Assembly (NCBI GenBank): GCA_964019055.1 | Contig: OZ025218.1 | Location: 1,331,691 to 1,395,690 of the forward strand | Direction of reading: 5' to 3' | Length of the DNA stretch: 64,000 bases | From: Anthopleura xanthogrammica | Lineage: Eukaryota > Cnidaria > Anthozoa > Actiniaria > Actiniidae | Shown here: positions 1-11,349 of the stretch, one piece after another | Numbering within the stretch: the stretch's first letter is position 1 | Layout of the letters: the number at the start of each line of letters is the position of its first letter | The notes under the pieces: model-generated | What the model was told of the DNA's origin: nothing | Seen by the model: the letters and a program-made list of their open reading frames with translations, nothing else | Database searches by the model: none | Program-made: the position numbers and the translations under genes

Positions 1-309
1 AAAGAAGAAACAAACGGCAAACAAAAGAAAAAAACGAAAAAATGTCTACAAATATGTTGGTTTGCCATTTGGATTGAAATCTACAATTGTTCACAAACAT
101 GAACCACAAATTCTTGCACTTTAATCTATAAAACATTGATTTTTTGGGAATTTCACTGGGGAAATTTGCCGCTTTTGACCGTGTTTCCATAGCAACTTAA
201 TAGGTACTCCTACGGAGTACAATTAACGCTCTTATTGTACTCCCCTCGACTAATCAGAATCGAGAAATTTGGTTGAGTGTACTTTAAATTAATAAAAAAT
301 GTTTCTAAC
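1..309 (-). other. Part of intron 1 of muramidase gene L1
   Basis: No coding sequence is seen. On the minus strand this follows the GT donor at 308-309 that ends exon 1 of L1, so it should be intron 1; exons 2 and 3 would lie left of the window. It is nearly identical to 50805-51112, the intron next to exon 1 of L5, where a hAT-like MITE ends immediately to the left. Confidence 0.6.
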
Positions 310-1825
310 CTGTTGTTGTTGATCCTGTTGTTGGTCCCCAAGTAGGTCGAGGTCTAGGTCGAGGAGTAACGTACGATCTTCGTCGGGTAGTGTACGATCT
401 TCGCCGAGTAACGTATGCCCTTCTCCGGGTAGTGTACGATCTTCGCCGAGTAACGTATGCCCTTCTCCGGGTAGTGTACGATCTTCGCCGAGCAACGTAT
501 GCCCTTCTTCGGGTAGTGTACGATCTTCGTCGGGTAGTGTACGATCTTCGTCGGGTAGTGTACGATCTTCGCCGAGTAACGTATGCCCTTCTTCGGGTAG
601 TGTACGATCTTCGTCGGGTAGTGTACGATCTTCGCCGAGTAACGTATGCCCTTCTCCGGGTAGTGTACGATCTTCGCCGAGTAACGTATGCCCTTCTCCG
701 GGTAGTGTACGATCTTCGCCGAGTAACGTATGCCCTTCTCCGGGTAGTGTACGATCTTCGCCGAGTAACGTATGCCCTTCTCCGGGTAGTGTACGATCTT
801 CGCCGAGTAACGTATGCCCTTCTCCGGGTAGTGTACGATCTTCGCCGAGTAACGTATGCCCTTCTCCGGGTAGTGTACGATCTTCGCCGAGTAACGTATG
901 CCCTTCTCCGGGTAGTGTACGATCTTCGCCGAGCAACGTATGCCCTTCTTCGGGTAGTGTACGATCTTCGTCGGGTAGTGTACGATCTTCGCCGAGTAAC
1001 GTATGCCCTTCTCCGGGTAGTGTACGATCTTCGTCGGGTAGTGTACGATCTTCGCCGAGTAACGTATGCCCTTCTCCGGGTAGTGTACGATCTTCGCCGA
1101 GTAACGTATGCCCTTCTCCGGGTAGTGTACGATCTTCGTCGGGTAGTGTACGATCTTCGCCGAGTAACGTATGCCCTTCTCCGGGTAGTGTACGATCTTC
1201 GCCGAGCAACGTATGCCCTTCTTCGGGTAGTGTACGATCTTCGTCGGGTAGTGTACGATCTTCGTCGGGTAGTGTACGATCTTCGCCGAGTAACGTATGC
1301 CCTTCTTCGGGTAGTGTACGATCTTCGTCGGTTAGTGTACGATCTTCGCCGAGTAACGTATGCCCTTCTCCGGGTAGTGTACGATCTTCGCCGAGTAACG
1401 TATGCCCTTCTCCGGGTAGTGTACGATCTTCGCCGAGTAACGTATGCCCTTCTCCGGGTAGTGTACGATCTTCGCCGAGTAACGTATGCCCTTCTCCGGG
1501 TAGTGTACGATCTTCGCCGAGTAACGTACGATCTTCTTCGGCTGGTGTACGATCTTCGTCGGGTAACGTACGATCTTCTTCGGGTGGTGTACGATCTTCT
1601 CCGAGCAACATATGATCTTCGTCGGGTAGTGTACGATCTTCGCTGAGCAACATATGATCTTCGTCGGGCAGAATAGGATCTTCGCCGAGCAACATATGAT
1701 GTTCGTCGGGCAGAGTAGGATCTCCTACGAGAAGAGTATGAACGTCGGCCCCAACTCTCTGCCTCTTCATTAAGTAAAATCAAGGCTAAAAGGATGGCCA
1801 GTGTTAACAATACATACCACCTCAT
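310..1825 (-). CDS. Muramidase gene L1, exon 1 (signal peptide plus Arg-rich repeats), partial gene
   Basis: Starts at ATG 1825-1823 with a hydrophobic leader (MRWYVLLTLAILLALILL), read as a signal peptide ending near residue 24-26. About 470 residues of a seven-residue repeat follow, mostly RRRSYTT alternating with RRRAYVT (21-bp DNA unit), so close to 40% of residues are arginine. A short Pro/Trp/Thr tail ends in TTGSTTTG. The exon is 1516 nt (505 codons plus 1 nt) and ends at a G|GTTAGA donor in phase 1. An in-frame TAG follows directly, so a stand-alone secreted Arg-rich protein cannot be excluded. In L2, L3 and L5 the same exon is followed by phase-1 pesticin-type lysozyme exons, so I infer the rest of L1 lies off the left edge. 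The 21-bp repeat contains no stop in several frames, so antisense and shifted open frames here are by-products. Confidence 0.75.
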
Positions 1826-3332
1826 CTTGAAGCAAGGGAGAGCTGGACTGTCTTGACACCGAGAAAAGGCTGTCTTGACTCAAGCAGAGCCTGAACAGAC
1901 TGTTCGTACATCTAGGTGGATATTCGCTATATCAGAGATTTTTACAAGAAATTTCAAAAAAATTCTTGTTTAGTGAATAAATGACAGAAACATCAATAGA
2001 AGTAAAAAACATGCAGTCACTACCGACGAGCTAAAAATAGCAATTTTAATACAATTAATTGCACCATTGAACAAAAGTACTGTTTACTCCCTTCATTTTC
2101 TTCCTTTCTTCTTGCCTTATTTCCTTTACTTCTTTTTTCTTTCCTTTCCGGTTTCTCTCCATCTTTTTTCAAGATTATCTGCTAAAATTTTTGTCAGTTA
2201 ATGAAACCCTTGCCTACCGTCCTATATATCGTTCTGGAAATTTACAACTAATTAAATATTTCAAAAAGGATAATCTCGTTGAAAACCTTAACGCTAAAAA
2301 TGAAGGCAAAAGTAAAGAAAAGTGAAGAGATGTATTGGCTACAAATGGTAAAATATATTGGTTAATTAGCTTGGTTTGGGCTTCTAAAAGACTTTCATTT
2401 TATTTCCAAAAAAAAGTGTTCATGAATATTGATCTAGACTTGGGGAATATAGTAGAAGATATAGCTAAAAATAAAAGTCTGTAAATATAAGGAAAAAGCA
2501 AAGAAAAGTATTCTGTATTTCTACAAAAAGAGATGTATGTATTGGCTACAATAGGTCAAACACGTTGGTTTTCCTGGTTTAGGCTTAATTTTAAAAGTAT
2601 ATTAATTTCTATATTCACAGCCTTTTATGACATTGAATTGACTCGGGTGAAAATTGGTAAACGTTAAATTAATCAATTAATTATAAAACACTCCGTTTTT
2701 CCTGTTTGTCCGCTTTCAATGCAAATTCCTTCTCCAATATTTTTTTAAAGGTACCAGGGGACCTTTGCGACTGTGTTCACTAAATTAAATACCTCGTAAC
2801 GCACAAGCTATTCATCTAATGTCTATAAAAGTAAATATTTTCTTGAAGCTCAAGAAACGCAGATTTCAACCATTTTTACTATTTTTTTTAATCAAACTCA
2901 TGAGTCCTTAAAAGTGCGAGTTTTATCATTTTCGACCGCTCTTTTTCAAGAAGTTCCAGAGATGCTAAAGATTATTCAAGACACAATAATTAAGCAATAA
3001 AGAGGAAATTTTCTTTAATTGTTTAGTGATTTATTCGCAAAGGGTATAAAAACCTTGAGTCAAAGGTGATCATATCCCACATTCAAAACACATCAAAGAG
3101 GAACTAATTATTTTTTTTACAAGAAAAAACGCGATTTTGTTATATAATAATGTTATTTAACTAATCAGTAAGATAAAGTCTATAGGTAATTTTTTTAAAG
3201 TGCCTATTAACACCTTACTCAATATTTCCAGTATTGATTCTACATGAAGTGAATAGTTGAATGGTAAAATATTTTTATATGATTTGAGTGACGCATCTTG
3301 GAGATATCAAGGTTAATACTTCCAATATGTTA
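1826..3332. other. 5' flank of L1 and intergenic DNA
   Basis: AT-rich, with no convincing gene. The first roughly 130 bp upstream of the L1 ATG recur upstream of L2, L3 and L5 and contain a short internal duplication of GTCAAGACAG on the minus strand, so they probably hold the 5' UTR and promoter. Positions about 2710-2950 are one arm of a diverged inverted repeat that is complete only in copy B. Confidence 0.45.
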
Positions 3333-3547
3333 CAGTGAGGACACTCGAACCGTGAACACTTTGAGGTTTTTTCATACTTTTTTCTCCTTTATCCCTTGTG
3401 TGAATCGATTGGAAATATGATTTATTTTGAACAATAAGATTATTTGAGTTCAGTGCTTTATTTTCAGAAGGTTTGAAGCAGTAGAAAGTTCATAAAATAA
3501 AAAATATAAAAATATCAAGTGTTCATGGTTCGAGTGTCCTCCGACTG
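3333..3547. mobile_element. 215-bp MITE with CAGT termini, copy A
   Basis: Terminal inverted repeats read CAGTGAGGACACTCGAACC on the left and the complement of CAGTCGGAGGACACTCGAACC on the right, with TA on both sides (3331-3332 and 3548-3549). CAGT ends with TA target duplication fit pogo/Tigger-type Tc1/mariner MITEs. No coding sequence. The same insertion is in copies B and C, so it predates the duplications. Confidence 0.6.
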
Positions 3548-5130
3548 TATAATGCTATGACGTATCTGGAGGAATTATTAAATATACAAAACTTTTCTGG
3601 GGCAGTAAAACATCATTTATAAAACACCATTATCGTACTCAGGGTTTATTATTGTAAATTTGTTTTCTCATAGAAATCAGTGTTTCAATTTACAAACGAT
3701 GACAAATAAACTCAAATGTCTCCAGATACGTTACGTTTTCTTTGATACCAACGAAGGTTAGAAAAATTTTAATAATCAACGAAGCTCTAAATGAGTACTA
3801 TAGTACTTCGGCCATTCCAAGCTGATAAGATCAAGCTAAATTTCTTAGAAGTAATTTTGAATGACCTATCATTCTTCAAATCTTTATTCAAATCATTCCA
3901 AATATATTCTCGTGCTCAAAAGAATTCGAATACATTCAGTGAACAGCCAGTGACTATTATTGAAGTTTAGTTAATTGCATTTTTCATGCTATGAATATTT
4001 AATTCCTAGTTTTCAATTGTTTTTTTAATATAGCAAATTATTGGAATCATTTACCATTGTCAGGAGACGTATTAACGTTGATTATATAATTCTTAAATCT
4101 TTTTCCTTTTTTCTTCATTCTTTTTCTTAGCTTTTCATTCTTCATTTCTTCTCATTTTCTTTTACCTGTGGCGTGCCTCACTTTTCACTAACTTGCATTA
4201 ATTTTTGTTATGCGAATGTAGATTAACCTTCATGTATCTAGGAACTGACTGGAAATCAGTCTGGCTGAGCGATTGTTTTGATATAACGAGCAAAAACAAG
4301 AAAACTTTTATCCTCAGGGCAGAAATATGGACAAAAGCGACGCATGCAAACACACCGACAATCAAGGTCAACTTAAATGCATTCTAATTTAAGATCTCCC
4401 CCTCAACCCACACTAAAATCATATATTTAGGGAAATTATGGGGAGGGGAGGGGGCTAGAATAGCAATCGATTTGTACAGCACTAGAAGACGAGTAAATGT
4501 GAAATATTTAAGGTAAAACTTCGTGGATTAATTTTTTATACAAAAAGTTGATTTCCTTAAAGAAAAGTTTCTATATTGATCCGTTGGTTTTATGAACAAA
4601 ACTGTTTTTTAAAACGTTTGAAATTTCGCTAGTTATTTTCAGTTAATAAACATGATTTAATAAGGGAAAGTAAACCAAAGCTGAAGGTGTTGTAATCGTA
4701 TTATTTGAGAGTCGAATACACTGTGGATTCACGCCTGACGAAATTCACTGAGTCCTCAGTACTATGCTTCAAAACTCTGCCTGTCCTCTTTGATTTCTTT
4801 TGCGTCTTGAATACACGACACTTTCTCTACCTCAGTGGGGAATCCTACAGTCTTTTGGCGCCTGCAAAGTTTGCACGAAACACACACTAAGCGTTCGATT
4901 TATAGATGGCTTCCCGCGCAATCCGGGAACGTTGGTGACATTCGTTGGCGCTTGTTTTTGTTCGGCTGTTAGTATCTGTGTGTGTGTGTTTTGAAAGGAT
5001 TAATATTCCTAAAGAGCTGTGATGAGAGTCTTGTGTAATGAGTTTCACTGTCTTATGGAAAACGTTTCTCTCTTTTCCTTTTCACATTCTTACTTTCGTT
5101 CATCTTACATCTTAATAAAAAACATTTCAT
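3548..5130. other. Intergenic DNA without a recognised gene
   Basis: AT-rich with a pyrimidine-rich stretch near 4090-4170. A 60-codon frame at 4205-4387 recurs in B and C, but those copies are nearly identical DNA, so its survival shows nothing about selection; it has no recognisable domain. Confidence 0.4.
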
Positions 5131-5155
5131 AATAATAATAATAATAATAATAATG

Positions 5156-5193
<38 letters not shown>

Positions 5194-5763
5194 TCGACGT
5201 ATGCAGGATGGTATGAACATGACCCTGAAAAAGTAATCGACAACGATACAGCAACAATTTTATAGGACATGCAAGTACACACGGACAAAACCATCAAAGC
5301 TAACAGACCAGACATCATAGTCAAGAACAAATTAGAAAAACGATGTCTTCTAATCGATGTGCCAATCCCAGCAGAAAGAAATGTTGAAACTCTCCAAATA
5401 CAAGATCTAGAAATAGAAATAAGAAAAATGTGGGGTATGGAAACAAAAACCATACCTATTGTCATCGGGGCACTTAGGTTGATACACAAAGGACTAGAGC
5501 AGTACGTCAATAAATTACAAGGAGACATACCTATCGCAGAAATGCAGAAGATTGCCCTCCTAGGAACTGCTCACATCATCAGGAGAACTCTTATGATTAA
5601 TTGATTTTTTTTTTCATCATTTAATCCGCTTTCAATCCTATCCTTTTCTTTTTTTTTAATAAATCAGTAATTAAATACATTCTAGTTTTCCCAAGGTTCA
5701 TGGATTGGACTCGGCAGCTAAGAATTTTGTAAGCAAAACGTTAAGCAAATTGGAAATAAATAG

Positions 5764-5827
<64 letters not shown>

Positions 5828-5843
5828 TAATAATAATAATAAA
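5131..5843 (+). mobile_element. 5'-truncated non-LTR retrotransposon fragment with (AAT)n at both ends
   Basis: Bounded by (AAT)n tracts at 5131-5193 and 5763-5843. The open stretch 5269-5604 encodes about 111 residues with NRPDIIVKNK, CLLIDVPIP and MQKIALLGTAHI motifs. These resemble the C-terminal end of LINE-type polyproteins, where the PD...D pattern suggests a restriction-like endonuclease fold. A 3' UTR-like stretch and the (ATA)n tail follow. Present in copies A and B but absent at the matching place in copy C (near 55845). Confidence 0.6.
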
Positions 5844-6485
5844 CAGTACCTATAGAGCGCGTTCTGCTACCTCAATGCGCTATGGTTCGTAGTTTAAAAA
5901 TTAAGAGTATGCTGATTAAAAAAGTAGAGTTTTCAGTAACGATTTCAATTCGGTAAGATTGTTAGATTTCCTGATAGATATTCAAGTTCAATTCGAGGAA
6001 ATATGGATTTTATCAGTGTCAGTAAAATATATAGATCGGATTCATCGTGAATTCGTTTTTCAAAAGGAATAGAAGATTGTTATGAATGTATATACAGTCA
6101 TTTTTTCCTTGTAACTTCTCTCTGCTATTTGACCTTTAAAGTGCACATAACCTTTTTCCAATGCCTTCAATACTTATTCTACATGAAGTAAATAGTCGAA
6201 TGGTAAAATATTTCTTGATCTGAGTGATGCGTCTTTAAGATATGAAGGTTTATACTTCCAATATGTTCATGACTGTGACGTCTACTAAGGTATTTAAGTG
6301 TATTTGTTGTAACTATAGTAATACTAAACACTGGCCGTTTTGAGAAAACAAATTGAAAATATCCTTTATGTAAACCATGAGTAAAATAAGGATGCTTCTT
6401 AAATTCTGTTTGTGTGAACCAGATCAGTTTTGTATATTCAATGAAGCCTTAGTAGACGTCCCAGTCATTTACTCAGACAACTAAA
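5844..6485. other. Intergenic DNA with one arm of a transposon-like repeat
   Basis: No gene seen. Positions about 6136-6280 match, in direct and inverted orientation, the two arms of an element that is complete in copy C (56015-57041); only the left arm remains here. Confidence 0.4.
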
Positions 6486-6531
6486 TAGCCTCCTCTGCAG
6501 CCGTTTTTAGTATCGGCTGCAGAGGAGGCTA
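6486..6531. repeat. Perfect 17-bp hairpin with MITE-like ends
   Basis: TAGCCTCCTCTGCAGCC at 6486-6502 pairs perfectly with 6515-6531 across a 12-nt loop. The termini TAGCCTCC/GGAGGCTA equal those of the 870-bp element 160 bp downstream, so this may be a minimal deletion derivative of that family. The copy B version has one mismatch. Confidence 0.5.
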
Positions 6532-6599
6532 ACAAACATACAGACAAAAATATATTTTTTCTTAAAATTTATTTCATTTTTAATTCCTCGTCAAATTGG

Positions 6600-6688
6600 T
6601 TTTATCTTAGACAGTTTTTCTTCTTGTTGTATGCTCTCTCGACTTTGCTTTTTTTTGCTGAGATTAAAACGATCATCACCAACACCAT
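6600..6688 (-). pseudogene. 3' part of a muramidase exon-3 relic, beyond the MITE insertion
   Basis: On the minus strand this encodes a GDDRFN...KKK stretch that aligns with GVDANRFNERKK of the L2/L3 exon 3 and GIDDNRYNLRKK of L5. The conserved C-terminal CKKDPNCK is not preserved. It is the continuation of the fragment at 7559-7622, separated by an inserted 870-bp element; the last 9 bp (6680-6688) are the target-site duplication. Confidence 0.65.
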
Positions 6689-7558
6689 TAGCCTCCTACG
6701 CAGACGATCTTAGGGTCGTCACGCAATACTTCTCTCCCCACGAACGTCTGCTTACTTGAGCAGAACATTCCTTTCCAATTGTGATCATGAGCCAATCCAA
6801 ATCGACCGATTGTTTTTGATGACCCAATTACAAACGTCGATAAAAAATTCTGCGGTGACACTAGATCGATGTTGTTCATAGTCTATCATCAAGTTGTGCA
6901 AAAGCCAATTAAAGCGAACTGGTTTTGTATAAAACAGAAATGATGGCACTGATATAAATACATGTAAATAGCTTGAACACCGTGTAATAAACTAAATTTT
7001 GAAAGCTACTTCTTCGTCGTCGGAGCCTGTAAAAGTCCTTCTTTACACATATCTTCTTGCCATTTGGTTTTGTGCTGAGATTTTTACGGACTTTTAGATT
7101 TATTCTTATGTGGGTGACCTTATTAGGGTGACCTTAGCACCAATGAAGATGAATGCTTTTGGAAAAACTTCAGTGCTCTTTACACTTCATATCCGCCAAA
7201 CAACTTGATTATTTGTCAGATTTGTGTTACGAGCGCTTACTTCAATATATCGCTTATTTTCTCAAATAAAATTGTAGGATCTCCAGTTAATACTGGCTAG
7301 AGAAAGAGATAACCATGATAAATAAGTCAACAAAGACCGAAGTTTGAAATCAGATATGTTATCGTATGGTTCCCGCAAAAGTATTGCGGTCAAAGTCGTC
7401 CAACGACCAATCAGCACGAACCTTCTCGATTTTAGAAGGTTCGTGCTGATTGGTCAATTCTTGGAAAGGAATGTTCTGCTCAAGTAAGCAGACGTTAGTG
7501 GGGAGAGAAACGTTGCGTGACGACGTGACGACCCTAAGAACGTCTGCAAAAGAGGCTA
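6689..7558. mobile_element. 870-bp non-autonomous element inserted in a muramidase relic, 9-bp TSD
   Basis: Starts TAGCCTCCTACGCAGACG and ends CGTCTGCAAAAGAGGCTA, with inverted arms of roughly 90-100 bp. Flanked by CAACACCAT at 6680-6688 and 7559-7567. A 9-bp target duplication and long inverted arms fit a Mutator-like (MULE) MITE. No transposase frame inside. Near its right end a 22-bp perfect hairpin (7405-7426 with 7434-7455) is embedded. Confidence 0.7.
7405..7455. repeat. 22-bp perfect hairpin inside the MULE-like element
   Basis: GACCAATCAGCACGAACCTT and its next two bases (7405-7426) are exactly complementary to 7434-7455, with a 7-nt loop. The copy B version carries one mismatch. Confidence 0.6.
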
Positions 7559-7622
7559 CAACACCATTCGCCTTCCAGAACTTTTTGTCCGACATCAGGA
7601 CCTTGAGCTGCTTTATTGACAA
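7559..7622 (-). pseudogene. 5' part of a muramidase exon-3 relic
   Basis: The minus strand encodes QLKVLMSDKKFWKANGV, clearly homologous to QKLKDLMSDKKFWDAAGV in exon 3 of L2/L3. Upstream on the minus strand (7623 onwards) homology is lost in a polypyrimidine tract, and downstream it is broken by the MITE at 6689-7558. No catalytic exon lies nearby, so it is a dead fragment. Confidence 0.75.
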
Positions 7623-8869
7623 AATTATTTTCTTTTAGTTTTTTTTCTCCTATTCTTACCTGCCTTTTTTCCGTCATAATTTTTTTCTTTGACCAAAGCT
7701 CTTTTTATTTTATTACGAATTTATTTGACCTTCTTCTATTTCTTTTTTTCTTTCTTTTTTTCAGGTGTAATTATTTCACTGTTTTGAAGGTATATATAGA
7801 CTGACATTTTTGAGATTATCTTGTTGGTGTACTGACTAAAACAGTTCTATTCTCATCAATCTAGGGAGCTTTAGAATCACTGAAAATAAAAATATATTTC
7901 TAATTTATTCCTATTCGTTATTTTTTACTTTGATCATGATATGACTGTTGAAACATATGCATGTCTTCGACCGAACTTGAAAATTATGCTTTTCTTCCTA
8001 AAAAGTCTTACATTTTTGTCGCCCATTGGTCGGCATTAAGCTATATTTAGCAATTTTTCATTGAGACTCAAAATATTAATTACTAACCCTTATAGACTTA
8101 AGTCGTAAACCTTGTCATGATAGACTCATTCAGCTTTAACGTAATTCCCCATTTCATACCATGTTTCATTCCCTAGAGTATAATTTATTTGTTTAACGGT
8201 TGCACTAGCCATTAAAGTGCCTATCAACTCTGACGGTTTAGTTTGAAAATCACTTCTACATGTAGGATATGATACGATGGCACAGTTTTACCGCAGGACA
8301 TGGACTTCTCATTTCAGAGATATAAAGGTTTAAAATTTAGTAGACGATTGTAAACTACGTACCTCAATATAGTGAGGCAGTTTACGATTGTAAATTAAAG
8401 AATAAAAGACTATAATAAAATGTTTCATTGATATCATTATAATTACGAGGCGCAGCAGAGTGAGCCATTTAATCCATAGCTCACGAGCTAAGGCGAGAGG
8501 TTCAATTGCTTTAACATAAACAAATTAAACTAGTTGGACAATAAAAACGACAGGAGGAGGCAAATATTTGAATTCTTTTCTATTTATATATCCAATTAAA
8601 AAACGGGCTCTTTTTCTCTGTCTTTCGGTATGAGAAATGGATATGAACCATTAGTAGCTTAGCCAACTAGTATATAACACACAATTTGAAATAAACTACT
8701 ACTTTGTTTATACTTTTAATGAATAAGTCTTTTGATGGATATACTGAATGAATATAGAAGATAAGTGCTTCATACAGGTTGAGAAATCGTTAATAATTAA
8801 TAAGGCTACAGGAAACAACCTTGATGCTAGATTTTATATAACATTCATAGTGACTTACCTAAAGACACC
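7623..8869. other. 5' flank of lectin-like gene P1
   Basis: No other gene seen. From about 7764 the sequence is duplicated upstream of P2 (about 12508-13643), so gene and flank were duplicated together. A TATATAA lies at 8835-8841, only 29 nt before the ATG, and another TATATAA near 8670; I cannot say which, if either, is used. Confidence 0.4.
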
Positions 8870-11349
8870 ATGAAGTGCAAAGTTGCAGCTCTCCTTGCAG
8901 CATTACTCTGCCAACTAGCTTGCATCAGAGGTACCAGCTCACAAGATGATCGTCACCCAGTATTTCTGTTTAAAGACCATCCTGATTACATTCTGTCTTT
9001 GCCCGCCAACACCAAAGTCAAACAGATGTCCACTAAAGTCTCCAGCAAGATTGACTGCGTGTTCGCTTGTGTTGGGACATCTTGGTGTTGTTCGGTTAAT
9101 TTTGATATCACTGCTGAGATGGACAAGCAACACATATGTGAGCTGTTAGCAACGACTGATAAGAGTACAAGCCCAACATTCTTGAAACAAGACAAAAACT
9201 TTATTCATATCAACATGATAGTAAGTTTAGGTGGCAATCATCCCAGTGGTTGTTTCAGGGTTCTATCTGTGAGTTAGCCGTGCCCTGACTTAGATCAGCC
9301 CAGTGGTTGTTTCAGGGTTCGATCTGTGAGTTAGCCATGCCCTGACTTAGATCATCCCAGTGGTTGTTTCAGGGTCCTATCTGTGAGTTAGCAGTGCCTT
9401 GACCTAGATCAGCCCAGAGGTTGTTTCAGGGTTCGATCTGTGAGTTAGCCATGACCTGACTTAGATCAGTCCATGCAGAGCCTGTTTCTAGGCATGGATA
9501 AAAATTTGAAGGTTTACCATTTAGTGGACTATGATAATCTGCAGATCATAGTTTGAATAGTATGAAATTTGTTTGATAGAAACCGCCGTGTGAAGAAAAT
9601 CCTTGCCTGAACGATGGAAAGTGCGTACCACACGAAAACAGGATGGACTATCACTGTGAGTGCAAAGAGGGATACGAAGGAGAAAAATGCCAAAATGGTG
9701 AGAAAAAAATTTAAATCATGAAATCCTCTTTCATTGGCAGTTATAAAACTACACTTTCATGGAACCTTTTTTCCCATTGTTTTTTTTTTAATACTTTAAT
9801 TTCCGCTTTTGAGCTGTTGAAAAAGAAATTATTCGATGACGATCGTAGATATGAAATGCCGACACCCTCCGCCCAAGGCGTATATTTTGACTAACTCTTT
9901 TTAACTTGATTAAAGATGTTGTTTCATCTGCGCTAAGATTTGTATTTAATTGAACCAAGCTTTCGGCCTAAGCGGCCATCTTCATTGTTGTGAAAGCACA
10001 CGCATAGAGCGGTTTTCGTATGAGTGGGAAACGATACGGCAAATTCCTAGTCGTACTGTAGCCGGTGTAGTCGTACTGTAGCCGGTGTAGTCGTACTGTA
10101 GCCGGTGTAGTCGTACTGTAGCCGGTGTAGTCGTACTGTAGAGAGGTGTTTCATTAATGACTAAATTTGTTTTAACAACGGAATGTAGTTATCAGGTAAT
10201 GTTCTTCCACTGTCCCTATTGCTCAAGACTCTACTGTTGCTACTGTCATTAGATCAAGTATTGTAGATTAAAATCATTACGAAATGGAAAGTCACTTAGT
10301 TACTTAGTTACTTTTTTTCTTTCTGTCTTTTTTTCCCTTTTCTTTTTTCTTTCTTTCTTTCTTTCTTTCTTATTTTCTTTCATATCTAAGGATGATATGT
10401 ATGTTATACACCTATAAATAGCTTGGCGATGTTGGTGACAATCAACTAAAACATCATTATACGCCTACCTGTACTCATACATTACTTTAGGATAAGTTAT
10501 ATATAACAAGAAAACGTTAATTTTGCATTGAAAATTAAGCACACAAAAAAAAAGAAGAATTTACAATGAAATTGAAAACCAATTTTGTTTATTTTCTAAG
10601 CTCTCCGTCGAAATTGTGCAGATGTTCACAGATCGGGTGAAAGAGGAAACGGCGTGTATACAGTAAAACCCAACAGTAATGGATCCGTTCAAGTCTACTG
10701 TGACATGACAACTGACGGAGGGGGTTGGACCTTGATCAGTCGCTTCTCTAACCCCGATACAAAGAACTGGATGAGAAACGATGGCTCCTGGTGGTATGAC
10801 GTCATGAAAGGTCAAGGAAGCACGACTAACACATCTGTCAATAAAGACATGATATCCCCCGCCTTCTGGTTAATCAACGGCAGCGAGATCAAGATCACAC
10901 GATCTGACGATCCTACTCACACTGCTCTACTACGAACCACATCCAACTGTCTGGGATCCCGTACCTTTCGTTCCATGATAACAAGCTATGGCAACTTCCG
11001 TAACGGTGCCGTCTGGGCGAGTGACAAATGCCTTGGAAACTGTAGTGTAGTGTATGGTGGTCAGTACTCCTCCACAGATGGATTCTCCCAAGCAAAGTGT
11101 AGCAGCGATATCCAAGGAAGTGATATGATCGGGTTCTGGTGTGATTGGAGTTATGGTGATGGAGCGGTGATGATGATTGGAGGAGGGGGCAGCGCATGCG
11201 CACGAGCTGACCATGGCATTGGTATTACAGAAGAGAACGCAGCAGATTTTTCTACCACAACAGTCGAGTGCGACTTCGGAGATGTTTTAACCAAAGTAAG
11301 TGGTTCTTGTCCGTCGTCATCGTATGCTCTCAATTTGTGGATTCGTTAA
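8870..11349 (+). CDS. P1: secreted PAN/apple-EGF-fibrinogen-like lectin-type protein
   Basis: Three exons: 8870-9220 (donor GTAAGT), 9580-9697 (acceptor GATAG, donor GTGAGA) and 10622-11349, giving 398 residues with phases 0 and 1. Exon 1 encodes a signal peptide (MKCKVAALLAALLCQLACIRG) and a Cys-rich PAN/apple-like module (DCVFACVGTSWCC...ICEL). Exon 2 is one EGF module with six cysteines (CEENPCLNDGKC...CECKEGYEGEKC). Exon 3 is a fibrinogen/intelectin-type domain (GVYTVKPNSNGSV, CDMTTDGGGWTL) ending SYALNLWIR. Such architectures are common in anthozoans, often labelled 'skeletal organic matrix protein 5-like' as I recall. A carbohydrate- or matrix-binding role outside the cell is inferred. 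The ATG is the only start that gives the signal peptide. A GTAAGT inside exon 3 near 11295 is probably not used, because the reading continues to a typical domain end. Confidence 0.85.
9242..9469 (+). repeat. 57-bp minisatellite, 4 copies, in intron 1 of P1
   Basis: Units begin CCCAG(T/A)GGTTGTTTCAGG at 9242, 9299, 9356 and 9413. Each unit contains CTGTGAGTTAG, a potential splice donor. Reading past the normal donor to the first one (after 9268) keeps phase 0, so an in-frame 16-codon extension of exon 1 is possible. Confidence 0.8.
10050..10140 (+). repeat. 20-bp tandem repeat in intron 2 of P1
   Basis: GTCGTACTGTAGCCGGTGTA occurs four times plus a partial unit. The copies are identical, implying recent or homogenised expansion. 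No coding role. Confidence 0.85.

Noticed and set aside
390..1646. Plus-strand frames (YDLRRVTYALLRVV repeats) opposite the Arg exons, also at 22454-23446 and 51193-52365
   Set aside because: Antisense by-product of the stop-free 21-bp repeat; it starts inside the repeat, with no leader or splice signals.
289..1770. Long acidic open frame (EDRTLPGEGHTLL repeats) in the same DNA as L1 exon 1, with counterparts in L2, L3 and L5
   Set aside because: It lacks a signal peptide and arises because a 21-bp unit without stops leaves several frames open. The Arg frame has the leader and the matching splice phase.
4205..4387. 60-codon frame conserved in three copies (also 27679 and 54926)
   Set aside because: The copies are almost identical DNA, so conservation carries no coding signal; no domain or leader.
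7359..7622. 87-codon minus-strand frame that looks like a small gene
   Set aside because: Only its first part is muramidase-derived; the rest reads into the inserted MULE-like element.
10913..11333. Minus-strand frames opposite P1 exon 3 (and P3 exon 3)
   Set aside because: Shadows of a well-supported fibrinogen-like exon.
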